Assembly: GCA_041392805.1 (NCBI GenBank)
Contig: JAWKLJ010000001.1
Coordinates: 4,710,501-4,774,500 of the forward strand
Direction: 5' to 3'
DNA length: 64,000 nucleotides
From: Saprospiraceae bacterium
GTDB lineage: Bacteria > Bacteroidota > Bacteroidia > Chitinophagales > Saprospiraceae
A program made the translations under genes and the position numbers. Of this stretch, positions 43,293 to 52,107 are shown piece after piece. The notes beneath the pieces were generated by a model. The model worked only from the letters and a program-made list of their open reading frames with translations. It was not told the origin of the DNA and did not search any database. Each line of letters starts with the position of its first letter. The stretch's first letter is position 1.

Positions 43293-44432
43293 ATGATGAA
43301 GAACATGTACAACAATCCGTCTAAAAGAAGTGGTGGTAGCTTTTTATTCAAAGGGCTAGGTTTTCTTTTTGCCGTTATTTTAACGGTTGGAATGCTTGAT
43401 AAAGCAGGCCTGAATATCTCCTTAAAGGAAGGAGCGGAAGCCAATAGTAATACTTTCGCCCAAGCTTCGATGGGAGGAGAGCTCCCTTATGCAAAGGAGG
43501 AGGAGGGGCTTCATAAGAAAAGGATCGTTATTGCTGCTGATGAACCTACCATTCGCCCCACCAATCATTATGCTACCCCTCAATCATATGCTATTAGCTC
43601 TAATGTCTCAAGTGAAAAAAAAGGGCTGAACCGAAATATAAAAGTGGAAGATTGGATCGAAAACTTCTCGGATGTTGCCGTCGAGCAAGCCATGAGTAGG
43701 GGAATTCCTGCAGGGGTGGCATTGGCCGTAGGGGTCGCTAAAATCAGGGATGGAATCAATATTAACGATTGGAATAGTTTTATGGAAGAGGTGATCGAAC
43801 CCTTGGCGGCGGCTAAATTCCAAGCCTCAAAAAATGATATCAAGTCCTATTTTAAATATTCTGCCAATAGCGAAAAATGGGCAGAAGGCTTAGGCAATAC
43901 CGGTGATTTCTCTTCCCAAACATTAAAAAGCCTGATGAAAGAATATGCGCTTCGTGATTTTGACTATGAGGTGCGTAATAAATTGTCTAATGACCCCGAG
44001 GTCGAGCAAAAAGCCAGAGAAGTAGCCGAAGAGGTAACCTTTGCCATCAAAGAAAGCCGCTGGGAACGCAGAAAAGCAACAACAACTAGTGCAAGCAAAA
44101 AAAGCGTTGCAGATAAGACCGAACAGTGGGAATCTGAATACGATGAAATGGTCGGACGAGAAGTAGCCAAAGAAATTGCAAAAAAGAAATTAAAAACAAA
44201 TAAATATATTTCAGAAGAAGATATGGCCCGTTTGGTGGAGGAAACAAATGTGGAAACATCTGGCGTTTTAAATCAAAAATTAGCCTTCCCAGGCCGTAAA
44301 GTCAACGAAAATAGCCCTAAAGCAGACAGTTTGAAAGACATTACCAATCCTAAAAATACCCAGGCTCGCGAAGAACTTTATCAGCAAAAATTAAAGGAAA
44401 GAAAGACTGCCAGAAAAAAAGAACGTAGCTAA
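43293..44432 (+). CDS. Glucosaminidase-like membrane protein lacking the catalytic glutamate
   Basis: 379 residues. One membrane anchor at about 18-38 (FLFKGLGFLFAVILTVGML). Residues 117-160 (KVEDWIENFSDVAVEQAMSRGIPAGVALAVGVAKIRDG) resemble the first helices of the glucosaminidase domain, where the intact gene has LAQALLESNAGG; here Lys150 stands where the catalytic Glu is expected. The rest is helical, charged and Lys/Glu-rich to the C-terminus, with no glycoside hydrolase features. The protein is probably a non-catalytic relative, a wall-binding or scaffold protein. It lies 3.4 kb after the true glucosaminidase gene, with the island between. Relationship is inferred by short sequence only. 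Confidence 0.55.
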   Translation: MMKNMYNNPSKRSGGSFLFKGLGFLFAVILTVGMLDKAGLNISLKEGAEANSNTFAQASMGGELPYAKEEEGLHKKRIVIAADEPTIRPTNHYATPQSYAISSNVSSEKKGLNRNIKVEDWIENFSDVAVEQAMSRGIPAGVALAVGVAKIRDGININDWNSFMEEVIEPLAAAKFQASKNDIKSYFKYSANSEKWAEGLGNTGDFSSQTLKSLMKEYALRDFDYEVRNKLSNDPEVEQKAREVAEEVTFAIKESRWERRKATTTSASKKSVADKTEQWESEYDEMVGREVAKEIAKKKLKTNKYISEEDMARLVEETNVETSGVLNQKLAFPGRKVNENSPKADSLKDITNPKNTQAREELYQQKLKERKTARKKERS

Positions 44433-44716
44433 TCGACTGAAAAGGCACGTTTTTTGTATTATATTTCGTTACACTACACGATCAGGTGAGTTTGCACTCG
44501 CCTTGACGAGGTAGTGCTATCATCATCATTGATTTTTAGGAATATACTAAGCGTTTACACCCATTTTTGGAATAGTAGGACAGACCAGAAAAAAACTTCT
44601 TTGACTCAAAAGCATAAAAATTGTCAGAGAATCTAGAAAACTTGGAGTAAAGTGCCCCGCTACTCCTTAACTGTATTTTATTTATTAAAATTAACCTTGG
44701 TTAAAAAAGTAACCAT

Positions 44717-46945
44717 ATGAAAAAAATGCTAACTGCTGTTCTTCTGCTGGTATTCGCGCTGATGGCTTCCGTAAAGGGTTACACGCAAACCGATATCTTT
44801 AAAGGTATTTTTGAAAAAGAAGATGCTAGTTTTTTTCCTACCTTGACCCTCAGCAACCAGGAGGGGCATGTAAATTTGGATCTTTATTTTACTCATAGTA
44901 AAATCAATACCCTCGAATACTCCGTTTGGGTGAAAGATTTGGGTACAAATATGATGGGAGGCGGAGAAAAAAGAATGGTGCAAGACCTGCAAGAAATTGG
45001 CAATCGAGAAAAAAAGACCATCCCAATTGATGGGCTTATCAACCACCACTTTTATTCCATTGGCATTGATTATCGAAATCCGCAAAGTTTAAACCGGAAA
45101 TTTAATGCCAAAGTATTACAAGAAGGATATGCCTACGAGTTTAAAAACCAGACAGGGGTGGTATCTGCTCCTAATCCTTCTGAAACCTTAGATCAACGTC
45201 CCAAATCGGGAATTTCAACAACAACGAATGTGCTACCCTGTTTTGAACCGGACCTCGTTGTAAAAGTTGAGCCTTCCGGCTATTGTGGTGAATCCAACCG
45301 ACCAGCGGTTTTGGTACAGTGTAATAATTGCCAAGGAAAAAATTGGCGATTTGCCGTTGAGGCCAAGACCAAATATGGCGACTGGCAGTCCTTGCGGGCA
45401 GATGGCCAGCCCCAAAACGCACTAGGTGTTTCCGTTCGTACCGAGCCACTTTGCATGGTACAGCCTGGGATGTATAATATCCAGGTGTTAGCCTGGGGCC
45501 AAAATTGCACGACCCCTATAGTGAAAACCGTTCAAACTGCTATTATTATTCCTGATGAACGAATGATCAATAATCCGCCAGTGGTTTCTGCACCTGCTAC
45601 TACTGCTCCGGCCGAAGACAATTATCGCCGTTTGCCAGACACCTGCGAAGTAAATGCACGGGCGAGTTTAACAGGCAATGTGATTCGGGGAACCATCGAA
45701 TTACAACGAAATTCGCCTTGTAGCGATATGATGCCTTATGCAAGTATTAAATATGTGCACCCAAGTTACCGGGACTTGACTATTGAAAAAATCAACTTAA
45801 TTCCTGGTGCAGTTGTCCCTTTTGAATTTGAGTTGGATAGCCGGGATGTGATGCGAGGCATCCATACGCTGCAGGTGCACACTTTTGTCAAGTCTGAATT
45901 AACCGGAGAAGAAGTACCAATGGGGTCATTTTGGGTGAAAGCCGAAGTAGGCGGTCAAAGAGAGTCAACTTATCTGGCGGCTCGTGATGGAGCATCTCTT
46001 CCTAAACAAGAAGGAACGCCAGGTGTAAAGGAAACCACGCCTCCCGCAGCGAATCAAGTTCAAACGGATCCTTATGCCTCTAGTCTGGACGAATCCTTAA
46101 TGGAGGAAACCATTAATACCGTTAATGTCACCGCCAGCGATCCAAATTGTACACCTATTCAGGAATTGCAATTGGTTTTCGATGGTGCCCGTTCTACCAT
46201 GCCACTTTATATTGCCTGGTTAAACCCTCGCTGTTGTCAGGAAGAAGGTTGTGAATATACCGTTTGGGCAGGGAGTGCTCCCCAGCAACTTCGCCTCTTG
46301 GTGAAGGGGCGCAAATCGGGTGCCCTCATCCGAGAATTGCTCGCAGGATTATACCCCAATGACCAATACTTCGAGGTAGTCGTCAAAACCGGTAATGGCC
46401 AACGAAAAGCGGCCTATGTCATGGGAGAAGGACCTATTTACGGGATTGAAGAAATTATTGCTTTTCACGATAAGGTGAATCCTAAGAAGGTTGAAGCACC
46501 AGATGATGAATTTACTTCTGTTTCGGTTATCCCAGAAGGTGCCGTTGGAGGAGAATTGATGTCGCGGATGCCTAATGCTGGTGCGCCAGTGCGCCCCATC
46601 TATGATATTCCTACCTTGCCAATTACCAATTTCGAACCTTGTAAATACAAGCGGGATGTAGTGGTAAAGGCGGAACAGCCTATTCAGGTAGACGATACCG
46701 TTTTTATTTCCTATGGGTTTAAGGACAAAGACTATCATTATTCGCTTTATTTTCTCCCTGAAAATGAAAAGGAATGGGTGATCGCTCCGGGGACAGCAGA
46801 ATTTCAGTCTAGCCCTGACTTTAAGTTGAAAATGTCTTCCTATCACTCAGGAAAATATATCGTTTTATCTCAGAAAACTTCAAGTAGCTGGGGTTGCTTA
46901 TCGACTCCAGTTTCTGAAGCGATTGAACTAAATGTAGTGGAATAA
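44717..46945 (+). CDS. Unknown large secreted protein
   Basis: 742 residues with a signal peptide (LTAVLLLVFALMASVKGYTQ). I do not recognise the family. Several Cys-containing beta-rich segments are seen (CFEPDLVVKVEPSGYCGESNRPAVLVQCNNC, CEVNARASLTGNVIRGTIELQ, CTPIQELQLVFDG, CCQEEGCEYTVWAG), which suggests repeated sandwich domains held by disulfides. A Pro/Thr-rich linker lies in the middle. It lacks the CHU_C domain. It is downstream of the glucosaminidase-like gene on the same strand, after 284 bp, so the two may or may not be linked. Confidence 0.7.
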   Translation: MKKMLTAVLLLVFALMASVKGYTQTDIFKGIFEKEDASFFPTLTLSNQEGHVNLDLYFTHSKINTLEYSVWVKDLGTNMMGGGEKRMVQDLQEIGNREKKTIPIDGLINHHFYSIGIDYRNPQSLNRKFNAKVLQEGYAYEFKNQTGVVSAPNPSETLDQRPKSGISTTTNVLPCFEPDLVVKVEPSGYCGESNRPAVLVQCNNCQGKNWRFAVEAKTKYGDWQSLRADGQPQNALGVSVRTEPLCMVQPGMYNIQVLAWGQNCTTPIVKTVQTAIIIPDERMINNPPVVSAPATTAPAEDNYRRLPDTCEVNARASLTGNVIRGTIELQRNSPCSDMMPYASIKYVHPSYRDLTIEKINLIPGAVVPFEFELDSRDVMRGIHTLQVHTFVKSELTGEEVPMGSFWVKAEVGGQRESTYLAARDGASLPKQEGTPGVKETTPPAANQVQTDPYASSLDESLMEETINTVNVTASDPNCTPIQELQLVFDGARSTMPLYIAWLNPRCCQEEGCEYTVWAGSAPQQLRLLVKGRKSGALIRELLAGLYPNDQYFEVVVKTGNGQRKAAYVMGEGPIYGIEEIIAFHDKVNPKKVEAPDDEFTSVSVIPEGAVGGELMSRMPNAGAPVRPIYDIPTLPITNFEPCKYKRDVVVKAEQPIQVDDTVFISYGFKDKDYHYSLYFLPENEKEWVIAPGTAEFQSSPDFKLKMSSYHSGKYIVLSQKTSSSWGCLSTPVSEAIELNVVE

Positions 46946-47328
46946 CCGCTGCTCTGACACAAGCGCACAAAAATTGTCAGAAAAGCGAATATATTGATGT
47001 GTTCAGACAGGAGTCATCCCGAATTTTAGGGTTGCCAAAGCAAATGTTTGGGCTTAGAGCATGATTGGCGGTTTAAAGGTATTGGAAGGCTCAAGTTAAC
47101 CTTTTCTCCTTTTTGGGGATCATCTTAAAAAAATCGGAATGACTCCTGTTTCCCTCCATTTTATAGCACGCAAGTATTGCGCTTATTTCCAGTAATTGCC
47201 TCGTCTTGTTTTTTTAGATACCTTTTCCCTAAGTAACACAATATCTTACTGAACCAATCGTGTTTATACTCCTGTGGGTATACTTATAAATGGATAAAAA
47301 CGCCCTGGTCTTATAAAACCAAAACTAA
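46946..47328. other. Intergenic region before susC
   Basis: 383 bp. It contains a short palindrome CTGACA...TGTCAG (46954-46980) and the MITE-like inverted repeat at 47007-47149; the remaining 180 bp should hold the susC promoter, but no clear box is seen. Confidence 0.5.
47007..47149. repeat. 143-bp inverted-repeat (MITE-like) element
   Basis: The ends ACAGGAGTCATCCCGAATTT and the complement of the right end agree at 18 of 20 positions. The interior has no coding capacity. Confidence 0.5.
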
Positions 47329-50300
47329 ATGATGAAACAAACTGTACTAAGCGTTTTGTGCTATTGTTTGCTCGGGCAACTACTAGCACAAGACATTACG
47401 GTTAGAGGCCTGGTCTTTTCGGCAGAAACCGGTGACCCTTTGCAAGGTGTAGCTATTGAATTGCAAGGGAGCCCAAGAAAAGCAACTTCAAATGAACAAG
47501 GCTTTTTTCAGATTGATGTGCCGCCCCCCAATATTTTTTATTCCCGAAAAAATGCCATCCTGGTTTTTACTTTAGTAGGACATGAATCCTTAGAGGTCGA
47601 CGTCGGACGCCGCCGGGAGTTTAACTTGTCCATGAAGCGGAAAGTAGACCTAGAGGTCATTAAACCGGCTGAGATCATTTATACCGGAACAGCCGATGGG
47701 CAAAGCCCCAAAGGGATATGCTTTTCGGTCGATTGCCTGGACGAAAATGTCTTTCTGCCAGTTCCGCCTTCTTACCTTGGACAAGGCTTGCAAGGAAAGG
47801 TGCCTGGCTTGAAAGTTAATCAGCTAGGGGCCCAACCTGGTCAGGGCGCTTTTTTGCAATTGCGCTCAGCCAATTCTATTGCCAATGGGCAACAGCCGCT
47901 GATCTTACTCGACGGCATTTACCTTAACGGCGCTAGTTTAGCGGATATCAACCCCGAAGACATCGACAAAGTTGAGGTGTTAAAAGGAGCAGCAGGCGCT
48001 TCCTTGTTTGGCTCTCAGGCAGCCAATGGGGTGATCCAGTTTTTTACCAAAAGAGGAAAAACCCTCGATATCGGGCGCTCAAAAGTTACCCTTCGGACAG
48101 AATATGGTTTTTCAGAGGAGGCCAAGCGCTTTCAACTTAATTCGTTTACCAATAGAACCATTTTAAATCCGGATGGTCCACAACCCGTTCTAGGCAATTT
48201 TAGCCCTACCCAGGTTCATGACGAACCCCTACCTAACCTCCAAGATTACCAGGAAAGCATCCTGTTTCAACCTGGACAATTCCAGTCTCATAACCTTAGC
48301 ATAATGGGGCGGACAAATGTTTCTAATTACTTGTTTTCTATGCAGCGGCTTCGAGATGAGGGGGTGGTTCAAGCCAATGATGGATATACCCGGCATGCTT
48401 TCCGATTAAACCTGGATCATCGACTAAATGAAAAATTTGATTTCAGTTTAAGCTCCATGTTTAGTGCTTCCCAGCAAGATTTGCTGACTAGCAATGCCAA
48501 TGGGCCACAAGATTTTTTGGCTACGGTACTGTTCTTGACACCCATTTTTGAGTTGGAAGTGCCCAATGAAGAGGATGGGTCCAATTATGATTGGGACATT
48601 GATAATACAGGAAAGGGGATTACCAATCCGCTGTATCAGCGGGCCAATAGCCAGCAAATTGTTGATCGTTCTCGTTTTATGGCGAATGCCTCCGCAGGTT
48701 ATTTCCTGAAAGATTGGTTGCAATTTAGATACACCGCCACCCTGGACCGGGCGACCAATAGCTACGAGCACTTCATAGAAAAGGGCTTTTTAAGTACAAC
48801 CATTCCTGGCTTTTTTGGTCCTTTGGCCACTGCCGACCAGCAACTGGTGAATGGCGGCGGCATCCACCGTAGCCAGGCCACTATGCAGTCTTTTACCTCA
48901 CGTATCGATGCCATCGCCCGCCGGAGTTTTACGGGATTCAACACAAGTTGGCGCGCCAGTTTTCTTTACGAAGATTTTACCCAACAGTATAATGAAGCAC
49001 GCGGGGAAAACCTGGCAGTAGCAGGCATTCGTTCCCTGGACAATGCCCAAAGCAATATCCAAATCGCTTCCGAAGCCCAAGAAATAATTGCCTATAGCGG
49101 TTTTTTAATAGGAGATATTGATTATAAAGAAAAATACATCTTTAGTGGCCTTTTCAGGCGCGAAAGTACCTCCTTGTTTGGTCCTGAGGAACGAACTGCC
49201 AACTATTATCGCCTCAGCGGCGCCTACCGCTTATCCAAAGATGCCAAGATCAAAGGTTTTCAGGAACTTAAACTTCGCGCTTCTATCGGAACCGCCGGTA
49301 TCAGGCCCGCCTTTGAACAACGCTTTGAAACTTTTTCGCTCCAAAATGGGACGGCTACCAAAAATACCCTCGGAAATACGGCGCTTCGCCCTGCCACCTC
49401 TACTGAAATGGAGGTGGGTATTAATGCCACCTTTTGGAAGGCCTTCGATCTTGAATTTAATTACTCTCAAATCAAAACAGAAGACCAAATCCTGATGGTG
49501 CCCCTATCAGGTGCTGCTGGCTTTACTGGGCAATGGCAGAATGCAGGTACCATCAATGCTACCATTTATGAGGCCCGACTGAATACCAATCTCGCCCGTC
49601 TTTTCAAAATTGACACCAAATCTTTCCAATGGGATGTAGCCATTAGCTTTGACCGGGTGCAGCAACAAATCAGCTCCTTGGACATTCCCTCCTATTTGAC
49701 GGGGCCAGGGCTCCAGCAAACGGCGCTTTTTCTGGTGGAAGAGGGACAATCCTTCGGTACGATGGTGGGAGAGGTTTTTGCGACTAGCCTGGATCAATTG
49801 GCGGACCAGGATGGCATTAACCCCGGCGACTATGTGCTTAACGCAGTCGGTTACGTTGTTCATAAAGATCAGCTTGGAACGCCTGAGGAACGCCCCTACA
49901 AGCTATTGGATAGCAGTGGTAATGCCTTGGTGCAAACCATTGGCAATACCAATCCTCGATTTCGTATGGGGTTTATGCAAACTTTTGGCTACAAAGGATT
50001 GCAGTTATACGGCCTATTCGATTGGAAAAAAGGCGGGGATGTATACAACCTTAGCAAACAATGGTTGTATCGCGACCAGCGCCATGCCGATCTTAGTGCC
50101 TATGAAAATACGGCCGGAGGCTTCTTTAGTGGTAACGGTCTTTACAATAATCTCGTAGCCAATAACCATTTTGTAGAAGATGGTAGTTTTTTGATGTTGC
50201 GCGAAGCTTCACTTTCCTATACCCTTCAAAAAGGACAACTCGGAGGCGTATTGGGTAAAAGCATCGACCGTATCAAATTGAGCCTTATCGGGCGAAACCT

Positions 50301-50502
50301 GATGACCTGGACCCAATACAGCGGCGTTCACCCAGATGTAAGTAGCTTGCCCAATAATGACAACACCCTCGGCAATCGCGTGGCAGGTGCACCAGGCAGT
50401 GACCGGACGACGCCTAATGGTGATCCCAGTATTTTTGCAGTGGATGCTTTCAATTATCCATTGCGAAAAACCTACACTTTTAGCTTACAAATCACCTTTT
50501 AA
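47329..50502 (+). CDS. SusC/RagA-family TonB-linked outer membrane protein
   Basis: 1057 residues. Signal peptide (SVLCYCLLGQLLAQ), carboxypeptidase-regulatory-like domain (RGLVFSAETGDPLQGVAIELQG, about 25-105), plug domain with the family marks GLQGKVPGLKVNQLGAQPGQGAFLQLRS and the SusC stretch DKVEVLKGAAGASLFGSQAANGVIQFFTKRG, then a 22-strand barrel ending in Phe (TFSLQITF). SusC barrels take up glycans or peptides bound by the partner SusD, energised by TonB. The susD-like gene follows 9 bp later. The Cys-containing segment before the plug (CFSVDCLDE) is unusual. The substrate cannot be told from this window; no glycosidase lies beside the pair. Confidence 0.93.
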   Translation: MMKQTVLSVLCYCLLGQLLAQDITVRGLVFSAETGDPLQGVAIELQGSPRKATSNEQGFFQIDVPPPNIFYSRKNAILVFTLVGHESLEVDVGRRREFNLSMKRKVDLEVIKPAEIIYTGTADGQSPKGICFSVDCLDENVFLPVPPSYLGQGLQGKVPGLKVNQLGAQPGQGAFLQLRSANSIANGQQPLILLDGIYLNGASLADINPEDIDKVEVLKGAAGASLFGSQAANGVIQFFTKRGKTLDIGRSKVTLRTEYGFSEEAKRFQLNSFTNRTILNPDGPQPVLGNFSPTQVHDEPLPNLQDYQESILFQPGQFQSHNLSIMGRTNVSNYLFSMQRLRDEGVVQANDGYTRHAFRLNLDHRLNEKFDFSLSSMFSASQQDLLTSNANGPQDFLATVLFLTPIFELEVPNEEDGSNYDWDIDNTGKGITNPLYQRANSQQIVDRSRFMANASAGYFLKDWLQFRYTATLDRATNSYEHFIEKGFLSTTIPGFFGPLATADQQLVNGGGIHRSQATMQSFTSRIDAIARRSFTGFNTSWRASFLYEDFTQQYNEARGENLAVAGIRSLDNAQSNIQIASEAQEIIAYSGFLIGDIDYKEKYIFSGLFRRESTSLFGPEERTANYYRLSGAYRLSKDAKIKGFQELKLRASIGTAGIRPAFEQRFETFSLQNGTATKNTLGNTALRPATSTEMEVGINATFWKAFDLEFNYSQIKTEDQILMVPLSGAAGFTGQWQNAGTINATIYEARLNTNLARLFKIDTKSFQWDVAISFDRVQQQISSLDIPSYLTGPGLQQTALFLVEEGQSFGTMVGEVFATSLDQLADQDGINPGDYVLNAVGYVVHKDQLGTPEERPYKLLDSSGNALVQTIGNTNPRFRMGFMQTFGYKGLQLYGLFDWKKGGDVYNLSKQWLYRDQRHADLSAYENTAGGFFSGNGLYNNLVANNHFVEDGSFLMLREASLSYTLQKGQLGGVLGKSIDRIKLSLIGRNLMTWTQYSGVHPDVSSLPNNDNTLGNRVAGAPGSDRTTPNGDPSIFAVDAFNYPLRKTYTFSLQITF

Positions 50503-50511
50503 TCCCCAAAA

Positions 50512-52041
50512 ATGAAAAAAGCACTATATATAATAGGTGTACTAGCCATTAGTATGGCTTGTAAGGAATTAGATACCCTAAATAACAACAACCCTGATCG
50601 TGGTGGGGTATTGACCAGCGGCGCTGATTTGCGTACCGTCTTGGGCGGTGCCTATTTATCCTGGTGGCGGGCTGTTCATAACGATTTTCCGGTGATTGCC
50701 TTGGGGGTGACGGCCGATGCCTATGGTTTAGCCTGGGAGGAATTTGGCGCCCAGCGAATGGGTGATGAGCCTCGTCTTGCCTACAATAATCGCTCCACGG
50801 AATCAACTGATTACCAACAAATAGCAGAGGTGCCTTGGTATGGCTGCCTGACGGCTGTTTCTACGGCCAATGACATCCTAAAAGCCTTGGACGAACAAGT
50901 CTCTATTGATAAAGGCGGGCCCTTGGATGAATCGGTGCGGGCATCGGCCCATTTTCTTAGAGGGGTGAGCTGGGGCTATATCGGACTTATTTTTGACCAG
51001 GGTTTGATCGTAGATGAGCAAACGGATCTTGATGAAAAACTGCCCTTTGTTCCTTATACGTCGATGATCGCAGCTGCGGTGGAAGAACTGGAGAAAGCCA
51101 TCCTATCGGCCGAAATGGCAGGGCTTGATTTTACCCACACCTATTTCAATGGGGTAGTCATGGATTCCAAGCAATTCAGAGCGCTTTGCCACTCTTATGC
51201 TGCCCGTTTTTTGGCCCAATGGCCCCGGACAGCCAATGAGTACGAGGAAGTAGATTGGTCAGCGGTCTTGTCACATGCCAAAGAAGGCATCCGAGATGAT
51301 TTCAGCCCTGTGGCAGACGGCAATTTTTGGGAAAGTTACCATAAATACGTCTTCGATCAAACCGGACAAGGCCCCTTTTGGGCGCGGGTAGACCAGCGAA
51401 TCGTAGCAGCTTTAGACCCAAACCAGCCCACCCGTTATCCTGAGGTTAGCGCCAAAGGCGAAGCGCCGCTGGCCAACCCTATGGCCCGAGCCATTGATAA
51501 AAGATTGGAAACGGATTTTATTTTTGTCCAAATCCAGAGTTTTCCAGCTGATTTGGGCGAATGGCATTATTCGCATTATAAGCACAATCGCAATATTAGT
51601 GACCCCACTTTTGCTGGAGATGGAGCAACCAGCGGCCCCATGCCCACTTTCCTGAAAACGGACAATGATTTGCTAATAGCAGAAGCTTATTTGAACCTGG
51701 GGCAGCTTGCAGATGCCATTGCTATGCTGAATGCCGGCACTCGCATAACCCGTGGCCAATTACCCACCATTAGCAATGCTGCCATGGCCGGCGAAATCCA
51801 ATACGCTATCCAATACGAACGAGCCATCGAATTATTCAATACAGCTCCGATGAGCTTATGGTTTGACCGCCGCCGCTTTGGCCCGCGTCTGGAGCACCTC
51901 GCCTTGGACGCCCTAGGTGGCCTACAGGTAGGCACCCCCGCCCAATTGCCCGTTCCGGCTGATGAGCTGAAGGTGCAAGGTGAGGAACCCTACAATTTTG
52001 GAGGAGCATTGGACCCAGAAGGGGTGCTGAGGGTGTATTAA
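50512..52041 (+). CDS. SusD/RagB-family substrate-binding lipoprotein
   Basis: 509 residues. Lipoprotein signal ending at ISMAC (Cys17). The mature part is SusD-like: NTANDILKAL-type helices in the first half, RASAHFLRGVSWGYIGLIFDQGL (the usual A-[KR]-F-[LY]-R-[AG] helix), and a C-terminal FDRRRFGPRLEHL with the typical turn before the end. SusD caps the SusC barrel outside the outer membrane and delivers the substrate. It starts 9 bp after susC, so the two are co-transcribed. The substrate is not known. Confidence 0.88.
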   Translation: MKKALYIIGVLAISMACKELDTLNNNNPDRGGVLTSGADLRTVLGGAYLSWWRAVHNDFPVIALGVTADAYGLAWEEFGAQRMGDEPRLAYNNRSTESTDYQQIAEVPWYGCLTAVSTANDILKALDEQVSIDKGGPLDESVRASAHFLRGVSWGYIGLIFDQGLIVDEQTDLDEKLPFVPYTSMIAAAVEELEKAILSAEMAGLDFTHTYFNGVVMDSKQFRALCHSYAARFLAQWPRTANEYEEVDWSAVLSHAKEGIRDDFSPVADGNFWESYHKYVFDQTGQGPFWARVDQRIVAALDPNQPTRYPEVSAKGEAPLANPMARAIDKRLETDFIFVQIQSFPADLGEWHYSHYKHNRNISDPTFAGDGATSGPMPTFLKTDNDLLIAEAYLNLGQLADAIAMLNAGTRITRGQLPTISNAAMAGEIQYAIQYERAIELFNTAPMSLWFDRRRFGPRLEHLALDALGGLQVGTPAQLPVPADELKVQGEEPYNFGGALDPEGVLRVY

Positions 52042-52107
52042 TAGGGTGATTTTGGGTTTAGTGAAGTAATAAGACGAAATATTACCCCATAATAAGACGG
52101 CATATTA

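Noticed and set aside
52045..52107. Direct repeat with AATAAGACG between susD and merA
   Set aside because: Two short copies in AT-rich DNA of a convergent spacer, with no hairpin; too weak to call.
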